From contig OZ037918.1 in the NCBI GenBank assembly GCA_964035575.1, forward strand, positions 496,001-560,000: a DNA stretch of 64,000 nucleotides, written 5' to 3'. How positions within the stretch are numbered: the first letter of the stretch is position 1; every line of letters begins with the position of its first letter. The DNA is from Rhynchopus sp. YZ270_cl-10 (lineage: Eukaryota; Euglenozoa; Diplonemea; Diplonemida; Diplonemidae). Below are positions 9,669-23,000 of this stretch, piece after piece. Both the position numbers and the translations under genes were made by a program. The notes under the pieces are model-generated. The model was given only the letters and a program-made list of their open reading frames with translations, was not told where the DNA came from and ran no database searches.

Positions 9669-12600
9669 GCTGCGCATTATTCCCCCACCCCCCTCTCGCA
9701 GTGCACAGCTTGGCGGAAAGCACCACAGAACAACAACACAGACACACAGGATTGTTTGCACCAACAAGCAACCCTCTACTGCTGAACCTTACTTCATGAT
9801 TCCGAAGAAACAAGAAAACCCCAACCATGCTCACTACCCCTTCCCAGTAAACCCACAACATCACCCACCCCCTTATGACATGCTTTACCATTTCGAACGC
9901 CGCCACTCCACCCACCACTGCCCCCATCGCTCCTTCTTCCCTCTACACTCCTCCTCCTCCTCCCCCGTCACCCGCACTGCCTCGTGAAGAAGCTGCACTA
10001 TGACCACACCCTCACCTCACCCCGTAGGTCTCGTCCCCTGCATAGCCGTTGTCGCAACTGCTCTCTTCATGAACACTGCTGTCCCACCTACCCACACACA
10101 CACACCAGCAGGAGACTTAGCACAGTGCTGTTCGGAAAAGAAGACAGGCGCGGTGTATTGTGTTATCCCTTCAGATCCCCCACCCACCACCTACCCATTT
10201 TTGCTCCCTTCGTCAGTTCCCCATCAACCTCATCAAGACACATCACTATTTACCCGACGCTTTTTCAAAAGCCTGACCAAAAACAAAATCCCACGCTGCC
10301 CCCTGCATCCTCTCCAACCTCCTTAAGGCACATCATTGTGGACCATTTTTCGGCGCTTCTGCAAATAGTCTTCTGCAAACGAAAGACCCCTTCACCTACG
10401 CTGCACCGATCCCATCGGGTCGCGTCGTTGTGTCGGCACTACAGGTACACATCCTGCCTCCCCGTTCACTCCTGCATCAATGGGGACGGACAAAGTCTGA
10501 ACAAAGTCGTCAAGCGAATACCCTCAAAAAGGTGTTTGCCAAAAAACTCATGAAAAAACCACCCCCCACCCAGAGAAGTTCAGACCAACTGCGCAGTGGT
10601 TTCCCTTCTCGTCCTCCCCCTCAGCAATAAGCCATTGCGACAGTGCATCCCCCTCCACACTTCCACCCCTCCCCCACCCACATGAACCATGCAACTGGGG
10701 AACTACCCACATCTGCCTTCTCAAAGGCCCACACCCACACCCACCTCCTCCCCTTGCCCCGTCTCCCCCTAATAACAGCTCTGAGTAGAACACCCCCAAT
10801 TCTGCAAATTCTGCCACAGTCTAACAAACACACAACAACAACACAATCCCCTCCTCATTGCCTACGCCTGCAACAGGGTCTCTCACAGCATGCCCCACTC
10901 TGCTGGTCATCCCTCCCCTGCCTCTCCCCTGCCTCTGCTATTGCGCTCAATACTAAAAATGAATGAAGTATTTTATATGGTGTGGCTCATCCCAAAAATA
11001 AAGTGCAATTTTTTTGTACTTCTTTTGTGATTATTTTTGTGTAGTTAGGGGGTTTTGAGCCACACCATCATATACATTCTATACTGAAAGAATAGAAGGC
11101 ACAGAGGGTGTAAATGAAGGCTGAAAATGAACGAAGAAATGGTAGCTATCACTGCAGGCGCACACCTCTAGTCTAACTAGACCACGTACGATGGCAATCG
11201 GCTGGATGAAAGCAGAAGAAGAAAAAGAAGAATTTTGACTTAAACCCCAAAGTCGTGATGGTGAGTGTATCCGTACCGTAAGAGAATGTAGGTGATTGAC
11301 AATCGCTGGTCAGGCCACGAAGAAAAGAATAGGGAAAGGGGGAGGTGCTTTTTTTTGTTTGGTTTCTTGTCTCCTTGACAAATACTGGAAAGATGTTATC
11401 CCAATTTTATTTACTTTTTTTTTCGGCCTCTTTTTTGATAAACTAAAAATTGGGATTCGTGTATAGGTCACACAAATACTCTTTCTCAAATTTGTTGGAA
11501 AAAAAAAAAAACATTCTACTTTTCCTTGTTTTTTTTTATCTGAAGAATCTTTTTGCGCATAGTGTCACATTGCTTTTTGAATGAAAAACAAACAAACCAA
11601 AAAGAAGAAGAAAGAAAAAAAAAACACTTTTTTTTTTTTTGTATTCTGTAACCTCTCTCTATTTTACGGCAGGTGTGACCGGTTGAGGTGATACTTCCGG
11701 ACTGAGGAAGGGCATTCTTTTACTTTTTTTTCTGTGTGTTTGTTTTCTTGTTGTAGTCTTTTTTGGTGAAGGGGCTTGGCCGACGACTTTTTTGATGAAA
11801 AAAGAAAAGAAAATGATCCGTTTTTTTTGTTTTGTTTTTGTCTTTTTTTTTGAGAAAAAAAAAATGGTAAGTTTGCTCATCAATTTCCCCCCCTCTCGTT
11901 ATTCCCCTTACACGGTGGCCTTGTTATTCGTGGTCACAAACAATTTTTTGTTGTTACGCAACAAAGCAAAAAATAGTAGCAAATTGCATGCAAATGCATG
12001 CAAAAATACATGTTACGTAACAAGCTCGATCATGTTAAGTAACGTGCTGTAAAAAAGTAAATGCATACACTTTCAAATAAAAATTTGAAAGCACTAGGCA
12101 AGTGTATAAAAAACAACAACAACCCAAAAAAATTTTGACTTGCAATACAAAGCCCTCTTGTGACAGTGTACCTTAAGTAACAAAAAGCTTGGCTACTTTA
12201 TTTGCTTGCTCCCATATGACAACAAGGCTACCGTATAATAAACAAAACAAAAATAAAAGAGGAAAAAAGAAAAAAACAAGACCACTTCAAGCAACACCAT
12301 AGTATGTACTATAGAATTGGTCAGAGAGAAAAAATGGCTATTTTTTTTTGGGAAGGCTTTTGTGCCCTTGATCTGTACATAAAATGAAAAAAAGGGTGTG
12401 CAGTATTGTCTCAAGCCTCATTGTACTTTACTGTATCTATAAAAAATGTTGTTAGATTACGGTAAGTCACCTTGGGGGGGAAAGGGGTGTGTCCCCTGTT
12501 ATATAACATTTGGTATTTTTTGCATGAATTTTTATACCATATCAATTGCATCTCGTAACCTCTACAACTCCTTTACTGGATTTTTTTTATGCAAAAAAGC

Positions 12601-12694
12601 ATATTACTTGAACCCACAAAATGCCGTTTTTAGCATGTTACGTAACATAACAAGGAAAATGGCATGGTGCTGGGTCATAGGGGGGGGGGGGGGG
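9669..12694. other. Intergenic, CA-rich then AT-rich, no gene supported
   Basis: From 9669 to 10950 the plus strand is C/A-rich with CACCC and CACACA tracts. A 108-codon frame at 10000-10326 starts with a hydrophobic segment, but its composition follows the low-complexity background. From 10950 to 12690 the sequence is A/T-rich with many homopolymers. A copy of the GAAATACAAAGCCC-type motif lies near 12140, and 11090-11120 resembles 80-115. Confidence 0.5.
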
Positions 12695-15129
12695 TAGGGG
12701 AGGGTCACTGCACACGTTAAATCTCTCGATAAATGCGATTTTTCCGATTTTGATCCTCAGAACCGCAGAAGTCCCCGAAAACCATACCAAACCACCTAGG
12801 GGACCCAAAAAACGCACCAGCGCCCCAGTTTTGACACAGAAACACTCAGATGATGCCTGAAATGCAATTTTAAAAGAGTGCCTACAGAACTTGTACCTGC
12901 CCACCCCCGTAGATAGAGCAAATCACACATTCATCACGCCTCAGTGTGGGCCAGGGGCCAGAAAAGCCCCCAAAGCCACATACTTTCACCCCAGAACCTA
13001 TCCCGAGGGGTACCCAGGCTGTTTCGGGGTGTTTAGAGGGACTTGGTGGAACTTAGAACCATGTTTCAAAAAGGGTACAAGTACTGTGCCAAGGGTTTGC
13101 CCTCTCAAGGGACCAAGTACTTGTACCCTTTTTGAAACATGGTTCTAAGTTCCACCAAGTCCCTCTAAACACCCCGAAACAGCCTGGGTACCCCTCGGGA
13201 TAGGTTCTGGGGTGAAAGTATGTGGCTTTGGGGGCTTTTCTGGCCCCTGGCCCACACTGAGGCGTGATGGATGTGTGAGTTGCTCTATCTACAGGGGGGG
13301 TGGGCAAGGTACAAGTTGGTGGTCACTTTTAAAAAACGCAAAAAGTCGCTCAGAAGTGGTCAAAAGTGCCCAAAACCGGGCGGAATTCGATTTTTGGGGT
13401 CCAAATGGGCCTATGGTGTGGTTTTTTTGACCTCAGGGGGTATTTTTTGATTTATTGCCTACTTCACGTTTTTTGACGGCTTCAGATACCTTAGGGTGGG
13501 AAAACCCTTGGTACCAGGTGCTTGACACTTTTTGAAACAGGGGGTACCCTAAAATAGTGATTTTAAATAAAAACGCTAAAAAAGCTAGGAATTTGGGGGG
13601 CTTTTTTCGGGGGAAAAAAGGGTGAGGGGAGTTGGGTCCAGTCATAGGGGGTATAGCATATTTTTTGGAAAATTCTTCAAAAAATCAAGGATTTTTGCTG
13701 GGCACAATGAAAATTTTCAGAAAAATCCCAATTTTCGGCCAAATTTGGAGCAAATTATGGCCCACCCACCCCGATTTTGGGTCAAAAACCGACTTCATTT
13801 TTGCACAGGAGTGCCTACGATTTCGTAAACCAGAGGTCCTCTGGATGCATGCATTGATAAACACAACACTGGAAATTGCAAGGAACGGGTCTGCATGTGC
13901 GTGTTCTCTAGCCACCACAGTCACAGGGTATGCACAAAATGACCGAAGTGCAATGGCGATAATGGAAAGATAGATGCCGGCATTGGTGAATTGCTGGAGT
14001 TCTGCACAGGAAGCTAGCATGACGTAGAATTACTGTGTGAACAAAATGACCGTATTTTGGTTGAAAATTTGACTTGAAAATTTTTTTCATAATTTGCCCA
14101 ATCGAAGGTTTTCCTTGGATTTTTTGGGCCATTTTATGACGTACCACGCCCGATTTTGGGCGAAAAAAAAAATTTTTTTTTGGTCAAAAATCGCCTTGTA
14201 TTACCACTGTATTGGTGTAGGCTTGTACACAGAAGTGTGTTTTGTGTAACCACAGATGGTCAAAACACCCGATTTTTGCATTTTTTTGCATTTTTTGGTG
14301 CCCAAAGACCCACCTCAGTGGTCGAAATTTTCCCGAAAAAAAAATTTTTTTTTTGAGATTTTTCGATTTTTCGCTAAGGCGCTGGCCCATACAAAATGGC
14401 TGGGGTGGTACAAAAAATGGCTGGGGAATTGACTCTAGATGCTCAAAACAGCCCAATTCTTGCTTTTTTGGACTTTTTGGTCCCAGAAGGGTACCCAGGT
14501 GTAGTGAACAGGCCTCAAAAACACTTGTGAAAAAAAAAAAAAAATTTTTTTTTTTTTGAGATTTTTGAAAAATCGGCAGATTTTGTGACCAATTTTGGCT
14601 GGGGAATTTCGACGACCAAAGGGTCCCTGTGGAAAAAAACGCTAATTGGCGCGAATTTCATACCCTAATCGTGTCGCGCCAATTCGCGCCAATTAGCGTT
14701 TTTTTTCGCGAAAAAACGGCTAAGTACAAAACGCGAATTGGCGCGAATTGGGGCAACCAGGGGCGAATATTAGGGTACCTCCACATAGTTCTAAGTTCCA
14801 CCAAGTCCCTCTAAACACCCCGAAACAGCCTGGGTACCCCTCGGGATAGGTTCTGGGGTGAAAATATGTGGCTTTGGGGGCTTTTCTGGCCCCTGGCCCA
14901 CACTGAGGCGTGATGAATGTGTGATTTGCTCTATCTACGGGGGTGGGCAGGTACAAGTTCTGTAGGCATTTTTTAAAAATTGCATTTCAGGCATCATCTG
15001 AGTGTTTCTGTGTCAAAACTGGGGCGCTGGTGCATTTTTTGGGTCCCCTAGGTGGTTTGGTATAGTTTTCGGGTTCTGAGGATCAAAATCGGAAAAATCG
15101 CATTTATCGAGTACAGTGACCCTCCCCTA
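12695..15129. mobile_element. Foldback-type non-autonomous element with ~350-bp TIRs
   Basis: The ends are inverted copies (left about 12695-13059, right about 14789-15129). Both start TAGGGGAGGGTCACTG or the equivalent, and TA lies at both outer limits, so a TA target duplication is possible. A third, inverted copy of the inner TIR part lies at 13114-13307. With 12891-13082 it forms a giant hairpin of about 190-bp arms. The centre (13320-14780) is non-coding and A/T-rich, with a short GC-rich palindrome cluster (AATTGGCGCGAATT type) at 14635-14745. No transposase frame was seen, so movement would need a partner in trans. Confidence 0.8.
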
Positions 15130-15712
15130 AGGGGGGGGGGGAGAGGAAAAAAAAAATGGAGTGTGCTTTTTCACGGCACGACACACCTGGAAGAAAAGGT
15201 TCTCTACAGATGAGTTCCCCGTGGTTTTGAAGATATTGTGATTCCGAAAATGTCGAGGAAAAATGTTGAGGATGGAATGGATGTTGCGACACTTGACGTT
15301 TTGCACGAGGGAAAAAAAACGACTGAAAATTTCGAGAAAAAAATATATGATGGCTGCAGGGGGGTGATTCGCACTTTTTTGCGCCCCCCATTCAGCCACA
15401 TCATACGAGGCAGGAACCTCACGGATAACCACATTCTTTTAAAAAAAACACACATAAAACTTCAAAAGGGTTTGGAAACTTCATTGTTTATAAAGGGGGG
15501 GTGCCAAAAGGTTCGAAAGATAATCTCAAGACATGCTGAGTTACCTTCAATAAACAAGAAAAGTTTATAAGATGACCCTAAGCCTCTCGTGCTTTGGCAC
15601 CTTATTTCTTGAAAAAGGTGACAAATGGTTGGTTCTCTCTGTATGCTTAAGCGGAGGGGAGTGCGAATTTGTTCGTATGTGCTGTTTAGCTTGTCGGAGG
15701 GGGGGCACAGCA

Positions 15713-15836
15713 GAGAATAAGACTCGGGGACCCGGGGGCCCGGCCCGGTTATTCTCAGCCGGACTGGGACCCGGGACCGGGACCTGGACCCTGACCAGGA
15801 CCCAGGGACCGGGGACTGGGAACCCGGCTTATTCTC
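15713..15836. repeat. GC-rich GGGACC block with inverted ends
   Basis: A tract of imperfect GGGACC/GGACC units is bounded by GAGAATAAG and its inverse CTTATTCTC, with a third TTATTCTC inside near 15749. It could be a small foldback element or a degenerate minisatellite. A related GGACCTGGACCTGGACC run is at 18245-18264. Confidence 0.5.
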
Positions 15837-16408
15837 CGCCGTGAGGGGGGGAAGGGGGGGTGCAAAAACTATTTTCTTTTGAGCAAAAGACAGGAGACCT
15901 GTCATCATTGTATAAAAAAGAGTTTTCGAAAAGTTTTTTGGGGGGGAAAATAAAATATAAAATGAAATGAAATACCATCACGGAGATAGAACACATCGTT
16001 GCTCATAAGAAAAATGATGTAGTTCAAAAAGGGTGGGGGGGGGAAAAGAGTGTGAAAGCAATAGGGAAGTGGAAGTGACAGGATGTCTGCAGGGAAGAGA
16101 AATAATAATGTGAAGAAATGGCTCCGTCCTTCCGTTTCGTGTTTTGTTTTTTTATTTATTTATTTATCGTTTTGTTCAAATTGCACGGTTCTGCACTCAA
16201 TATCTACCCGAGGGAAGTTTGTAAGTTTGTTTATTTTGTTTTTTTTTTTTTTTTTTTTTTTTGTTTGTTTTTTTTTTTTTGCTACTTTGTTTCTTTTGTA
16301 TTGTATTTCATTGTAGTACGTTGTAAGTTGAGAGGTAGGTGCGCTTCTTTGTTGAGATAACGACTAACTCCTGTTGAAGCCTCACTACAAGAAAAGAACA
16401 ACCCGAGG

Positions 16409-16411
<3 letters not shown>

Positions 16412-16455
<44 letters not shown>
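16412..16455. repeat. 44-nt poly-G tract
   Basis: An uninterrupted run of about 44 G is followed by T6 and G5. It could form G-quadruplexes, and its exact length is unreliable in most sequencing data. Confidence 0.85.
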
Positions 16456-16457
<2 letters not shown>

Positions 16458-18693
16458 TTTTTGGGGGACACTGATGGGATAAAATACAAATCCCGGCTAC
16501 GTATTTTCTAACAATTTGCCAAAATCGGGATTCCCAAAAAGGGAAAAATCAAAGAATACCCTGTTACCCCCTAAAGCAGGTGATTATAGAATTATAGAAT
16601 TCTAGAATTCGATGAATTCAAAAGAATTCAATTTATAGAATTCGTTTGAAGCGTTCGAAATTCGCCGAAACGAATTTGAATAAATTTGATAAATTCTTGG
16701 AGTAGTGCAGTTGCCTCGGTTGTGTTGCCACAGATGTGCAATCTCCACTGTCCAATTTTTTCCATCACTGCTCTTATAGGGGGGGAGGGTACTTGTATTT
16801 TTTTTTTCTTTGGGATGGTCCCAGACTCAATTATTAGGGGTATTTAGGGGGGTTTGGCAGGCAACAAAAAAAAAAGGAAAAGAAAAGTTTGACTTGAAAT
16901 ATAAAAGTGCCTTCGTGAACAACGTATGATGCAATGACCGGTGTACCGTGGGTCCGACGCTGCATCCAATCTCCTACATCCATTTCGTGGTTTTACATCT
17001 GATATGAAAAAAATAGTAACTCTGATAGGGTAAAAGGAGAGAAAAACAAAGGTTTTTCTGTTGATCGCTCAATTAACCCTGTTGGAGGGGATTGATTATA
17101 GACTACTATCACTAGATAGCAGAAAAATAATAACAAAACAAAAATAAATAAAAAAAGAAAAGAAAACACTAACATGTTACACACTGTTTCAATTTTGCAC
17201 AAAATGCACACTGGGTATTTTTTGTAAATATTTATAAAAAAAGAATTGGTCAAAGAACAAAAGATAAAATGGAATTAAAATGTTAGGTACCTTGTGTAAT
17301 TTTTTGTTTTTTTGTCGCTCTTTCCATACACAGTCCTTTTTTTTGTTTTGCAAGGACATAGTTTGGGACGATGCGATACACAGGGTGTACCTTATCAGCT
17401 ATATATTAGTTTCACATACTTTCAAATCAAAGAAGAGAAAGTACAAAGGGCGTTCTATGGAACTATTTAGAGCAAAAACTTATCACATCAGGCACATGCA
17501 GCAGCCATATAGGCAATCTCCACTGGACAGGGTCACTCTGTATTCACAGAAAAATAGTAAAGAATCAGCAAGCAAAAAAAGTGGGGGAAATCTCACACAT
17601 TGGCACTCTTGTAATGGTATCAAACAGTTAACACATTCTGCAAAAAAAAAAAAGAACAAAAGTTGAAATATGAATACGCTTCCCCGTGCAATAGTTTCAT
17701 GTGAAACAAAACACATGACAAAAAAAGAAAGAAAGAAAAGAAGAAAAGAAAGTGCGAAACAGAAATTATGGGGGGGGGGGCATTGAGATTTTCTTTTCTT
17801 TTTTCTTTTTTTTTGTTGGGGGGGGGGGGGAAAGTGGTCATTTCATTCGTTGTTGATGTTTTTTTTCTTTTCTTTTCTTTGTACTGTTATTTTCGCTAAA
17901 GAATGCCAGACAGGCATCATTTCCACAAAAGGGTAGAAAGGTTGTCAGGAGGGGGAACAAACAGAAACGGATTGCACACCACACACTGACTCCACACTTG
18001 CCAAAAAAAATTTTCAAAGAGAAAAAAAACAAACTGTGATCGTTTTGGTTATATACTGCTACCAGGGACAGCAGTCGCAAATTTTCAAGACAGAAAAAGA
18101 GAAAAAAATGACAAAAATATCTAGTCAGGCCTTTTGGTTGAAAAACTGATCCCATTATGGAAATACAAAACTGCAATTCAGATGCGTTCAATTCAAGAGA
18201 ACGCATTGTGTTGTCTCGAAATGCTGTCTAAAAATAGATACTAGGACCTGGACCTGGACCTGGACCACACAATAGTACTTCCGAAATATAATGGGGGGTG
18301 ATGGGGGGGTAGAGAGCAACCCAGCATAATTAGGAACAAAGAAAAATAAAAAAAATAAAAAAACTGTTGCTTGTTCCTTACCCTTTGAAAATTGAAAGAA
18401 AAAAAAGACAGGGGGGGGAAAAATCAAAAATATTTCTCACGACATGGAGTCGCGCTACACCCCCATCAAAAGACCCTCTTGAAGCTGTGCAATGAGATTC
18501 TACCCACTGCCCTGAATACTGCAGTAAAAAAAAAGCTGCTGTTGAAGTTAAGTTTACAGTTTGAAGCCTTTAACGAAAAGAACAGGTAAAATCTTGTGGA
18601 CCCGAAACCTCTTTTAAAACAATACATCCATCAAAAGAATTTTCATTATATTGGTGCTTCCCGGGGGGTATGCATTTCACAAATTTAGCACCA

Positions 18694-18763
18694 CATATGC
18701 AATCAATAAATTGATAGTACATGGTGAGGGATCAACAAAAATGATCCCATCTTTCTTTTTATG
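18694..18763 (+). repeat. Dispersed 70-bp repeat, copy 2
   Basis: This is the partner of 6932-7001, in the same orientation about 11.8 kb away. It lies outside any recognised element. Confidence 0.85.
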
Positions 18764-19442
18764 AATCCATCAATGGTGTTCCCGAAAGGGCCCATATTGA
18801 CAGGTCCTTGACACAAGGTTTACAGGGGAAAATGACACACCCCCCCATATTGACATGTCCCCGACAGCAGATCGGTAACACCAATCAAAAGAGAAAAAAA
18901 AAAAAAAACGTCTCTGCGGACGCAGATAGCGGACGCAGGAGAGAGAAGAAAAAAAAAATAAGTTGAAAGCATGAATATGCCTTACAGTGCAATACACATC
19001 TTTTAAAAAAAAAAAAAATTATAGTAATAATAGCCAGACAATACTAAGCCTCGGTGCTTAGTCACCTCGTTTACCTAATAACCCAAAAAAGAGAAGTTGA
19101 AATCAAAAAAAAAAAAAAAAAAAAAAAAAATGAAAAACACAGATCAAGAATAGGAAAAAAAAAAACCCCCCCACACCCCACCCCACAGATTGATTCGAAC
19201 ACAGTTGGGAATGGGGGCATAGAATGATGATTTCTTTTTTTCTTTTTTTTTGAAAACTTGGTTGTATTAGTGTAGCCACCCTAGAGTATGCTCCACTATA
19301 CTTAACATTATTTTTGTTTTTGATGATAAATTGTTTGGAGTAGTGTGTAGTTGCCTCGGGTTGTGTTGCCACAGTTTGTGCAAATCTCCACTTCACTTTT
19401 TTTTTCCATTTATCTTTTGTCATACAATTGCAACGAAGCCCC

Positions 19443-19576
19443 AACACGCCTTGCGAAGGCCTGATACAGGCGTGGCTGAGGGGTGATTGTAAGTATTAGT
19501 ACGCATCAGCCACGTCTCACATAGATTTTCTAGACATGCCTATTTTCAGGCGTAGTCGGCCTCGTTGCATTGTATG
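19443..19576 (+). repeat. Dispersed repeat, long form with inner hairpin
   Basis: This is the longer version of 7259-7345. The additional segment carries an inverted pair CGTGGCTGA...TCAGCCACG, so it could be a small hairpin insertion, or the short copy could be a deletion. Confidence 0.7.
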
Positions 19577-20034
19577 TTATATAAGTCAGATTTGTGTGCT
19601 ACGGGAAGACGGGAGGGGGGAGAACCTTGGGACATATAACCACAGCCAAAAAAAGGGGGAAAAAATTATACAACAAAAAAATTTGGAAATACCAAAAAAA
19701 AAAACCCTCTCGCGAACAGTGTACCTTTGGTACACCGGGGGAATTGGTCTACCTGCACCCTCTTTAAGTCGCCTTAAAAAAGAGCATTGTAACATATGGG
19801 TGGATTGCAAAAAATCTTCTTCTCCCCCTTTAAAAAAAAAAAATGATGCGGAATCATAGAGCAATTTGGAGAAGTATAAGCTGCATCAGTCATTTTGTTT
19901 TATTTTTGTGGTCTTTTTTTTTTTTTTTTTTGTTGTGTCGACAATCTTTGTTTTTGTGTCCGAAGACGAGTTCGGTATTTGTTTTGTTTTGTTTGTTTTT
20001 TTGTTGATGATTTTCTTTGGAAAAATAGGGTGCT

Positions 20035-23000
20035 TTAGCCAACCCAACGCCAGATGTTGCCTGCCCAAGAAATAATAAAGACGACAAACCCACCGCCACA
20101 GAGCAGCCTCGGCAGCACAAAGGCAAGCTTGCTGACGCTGTCCTGGAGGACAGCGGTGCCCACCTCACCATCCTCGTCTTCCTCGTCGCGAGTCTCGTCA
20201 AGGATCGAACCGTACTTCCGCACATCACTCAAGTTCGCCTTGCGAAGCGTCAATTTAATGTAAATTGCCGACGGCAAAATCAACTCAAGCCAGACACTGG
20301 ATGTGGCTCCAGCAACAGCAAAGACCTGGGTGTTGTTTTGATTTATTTTTTTTGTAGTGATAAAGGATAGGGGGTAATATGAAGGTCGTGGTCAGTGGTC
20401 ATCTACTCTTGAGGGGAAAAAGAAGGTGAAGTCGATAATATGCAGATCTCTGGGATGCAGGGATGTACGAAGAAAAAAATGACGGTGTTTACTCATTTTT
20501 TTCCTGAAAAGGTTGAAAAATATTTTGTGGTTTAGGGTATTCGAGAACCAAGCGAAGAGAAGCATAGTGAAACAAAGTATTTCAACATATGCTTTCAACA
20601 AATTGATGAAGAACAAGCTGATAACATGATCCTCTTCCTCTGCCTCTCTGTGCTTAGTCATCCCTTGATGGATCACGTATTATTCGCACAGCGTCGAGAA
20701 AATACCAGTACAATAATGACTATGATCACGGTGACAGTGTACAGCTTTGCGCAATATATTTAGCATTGCGGGCATGCCATTTACCCCCAATTTAAAACCA
20801 CTCAAGAAAAGAGCAAATACATACAGTCTTGATCTGTGGAACTGTCAGTGCAAGGAAGGTACAGATCCCGATCGCGAAGACGGTCTTAAGCAAGTGGGTC
20901 ACCCAGCCCCCCTCTGGGGGTGGGCAGAGACCTTCAACCTCGAAGTCGTCGCTGTTGGGAGGGGTGGTGTGTGTTTTGTTGTGTCGACAATCCCTTTAAG
21001 CGTCAAGCACTATTCATTCACAACCCGCCTCAGTAAGTAAGTAGGGATCTGTACTCAATGTCGGCCGAAGCCTTTGTACTACAGAAGGTATAGACGTAGG
21101 TCATTCTCAACCTTTTAACCCTTAACCCTCAGCAGCCTCAGTAGTTTTTATGAAAAAAATTGTGGAGTGTGTAGGGACAAAAAAAATCAAAAAAAAAAAA
21201 AAAAAAAAAAATGTGGATAAGTTGTGTCGTGTTTACGTCGCTCTCACCAAAAAAATGCACACTCAGATATGTGTCCATTTCCCTTACAACCTTTGCAAGG
21301 CAGTTTAGTCTTTCAAAGAAAATATATATTTCACTGATTGATTGCATACCCATCTTGCTGCAGGTGAAGCTCTTCAGCAGACTCGCGGGCAGCACAACGG
21401 AGCATGAGCTCGCCGTAGCGGACGTGGTGCACGTATCTGTCGAGCATGGACCCAAGGACCTTAGGGTCGACGTCGTCAGGAAGGGTGTACTGGTAGTTGT
21501 TAGGTGTCATCATCAACTCTCTGATGAAGTCTGCTGTGCCGTCATGGCCACATTCGTTGAGCTGTAAAAAGATGTGTTACATTTTTTTTATATTTTCAAA
21601 CTAACTATGTCTAAACTTGACTTTACAAAAAGCCCTCTCACCAACCTCTGCCACCTTGGTACGCTGCACCGATTGGACCAATCATGCGTTTCATAGTTTA
21701 CATCTGATATGCCCGACGCCTCATCAATCAGATAAACGGTGATCATTGAAGATCACAAATTCATTAAGTCTCTTCTGATTTTAGTGGAGAGGTTATAAAG
21801 GAGCCCCCTCGCTAATCCGGGCGGAGTTAATATTGACAATATAGGGGGTGATATGTGTAGGAGACTTAGGAGGGGAAATACCTCTAAACCCAGCTTTGCT
21901 GCCCTCTCGTCGCAGTCGAGGATCTTAAACTCTTCGATATCCCAGACATCCTGCGCCAGGGAGGTCATTGGCTGGAGCTTCCCTCTGGCAACGTCGACAA
22001 TGCTTGTCAGCGCCTTTCTGAATGGGAAGCACTGCAGAGGGATGCTAAGGATGACAGTCATGGTGAAGGCAATGCGGGCAACGTGGTTGAGGGGTGCGAA
22101 CTGGCCGTCGGCGAAGTTCTTGAGGACGTCACTCTGCACCTCCTTGCCAAACAGGTAGTATCCGGAGATGGACACCATCAGGTACAACGACGTTGCGATA
22201 CCAATGGCCGCGTGGATGGCAACAGAAATCCTCTTCCTCGGACGCTTGGTGCGGCCGAGGTTGTCAGCATCCTGCAACTCATCATAGATGGGGAGTAGCG
22301 CTGTGTGGCACACAAAGGAAAAACAGAAGGTCGGCATCGCCAAAAACGTATCCTTCGATGGGTTGAAGAAATCGATGCTCGCATTCGACCCTGGGTCCTG
22401 ATGCAGTTCGGGCGTCATATCATAACCAGGCACATCCTCAATGGGGGACGCACCCGATCCATCAATCCACTCGTGTGAGTTTGTTCTGAAGGAGGAGCCG
22501 TAGTACAGCGCCATCCCGAAGACGTAGAAGACAAACCCTGCGACAATAACGATCTGAAGCATGCCTGCGTACGCAAGAGGGCCGATCCTTGACGAGGATG
22601 AGATGGGGAGCACGAAGCAGGCGGCCATCATGATCGTCATGAACTTCGGGTCGGTCAGGAGGTCGTTGCTTGTGAACAGACCCATGATGTCGGCAACAAC
22701 GTCCTTGAAGACAACAATGTAGGACGTCATGTTCGCTGTGTTCTGTGTCAGAATGACAACCGAAACCAAGAGACGTCCAGGAATACCAAACGCCTGTTCA
22801 CCCAAAAGCTCGTAGGAGAACTTCTGCCCCGGTTGGTGTGTGACGCTTGCCGCTGCGACAAGAAGCTGCACACTGTAATCAATCACAATCGACGTCACAA
22901 TCAACATGATAGCAAACAGCCCCCACCCCGAAGTCGAAGCAATGTACGGCAGACCCAGCACACCCGACCCGATAATCGCATTCGTCAGGTTCAGAATAGC

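Larger units (their letters stand above)
15130..20034. other. Intergenic, repeat and homopolymer rich
   Basis: No gene is supported. Contents include a 15559-15603 block shared with 1070-1116 and a GC-rich GGGACC block. A poly-G tract lies in the middle, and an AATTC-rich palindromic patch at 16585-16700. A 16890-17000 repeat copy ends TTTTACATCTGATATG. The 18694-18763 copy matches 6932-7001, and 19443-19576 is the longer copy of 7259-7345. Several poly-A tracts longer than 15 nt are present. Confidence 0.6.

Noticed and set aside
9190..9927. Cys-rich CSCAHVLM repeat protein
   Set aside because: It is a product of the perfect octamer array; equivalent frames exist in all three registers.
10000..10326. 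Possible small secreted protein (108 codons)
   Set aside because: The N-terminus is hydrophobic, but the stretch is low-complexity C/A-rich and overlapping frames look similar. No supporting signal was found.
21753..21881. 468-aa transporter ending in intron 1 sequence
   Set aside because: The last 42 codons do not resemble the family, whereas splicing to three downstream exons restores the conserved C-terminal helices in frame.
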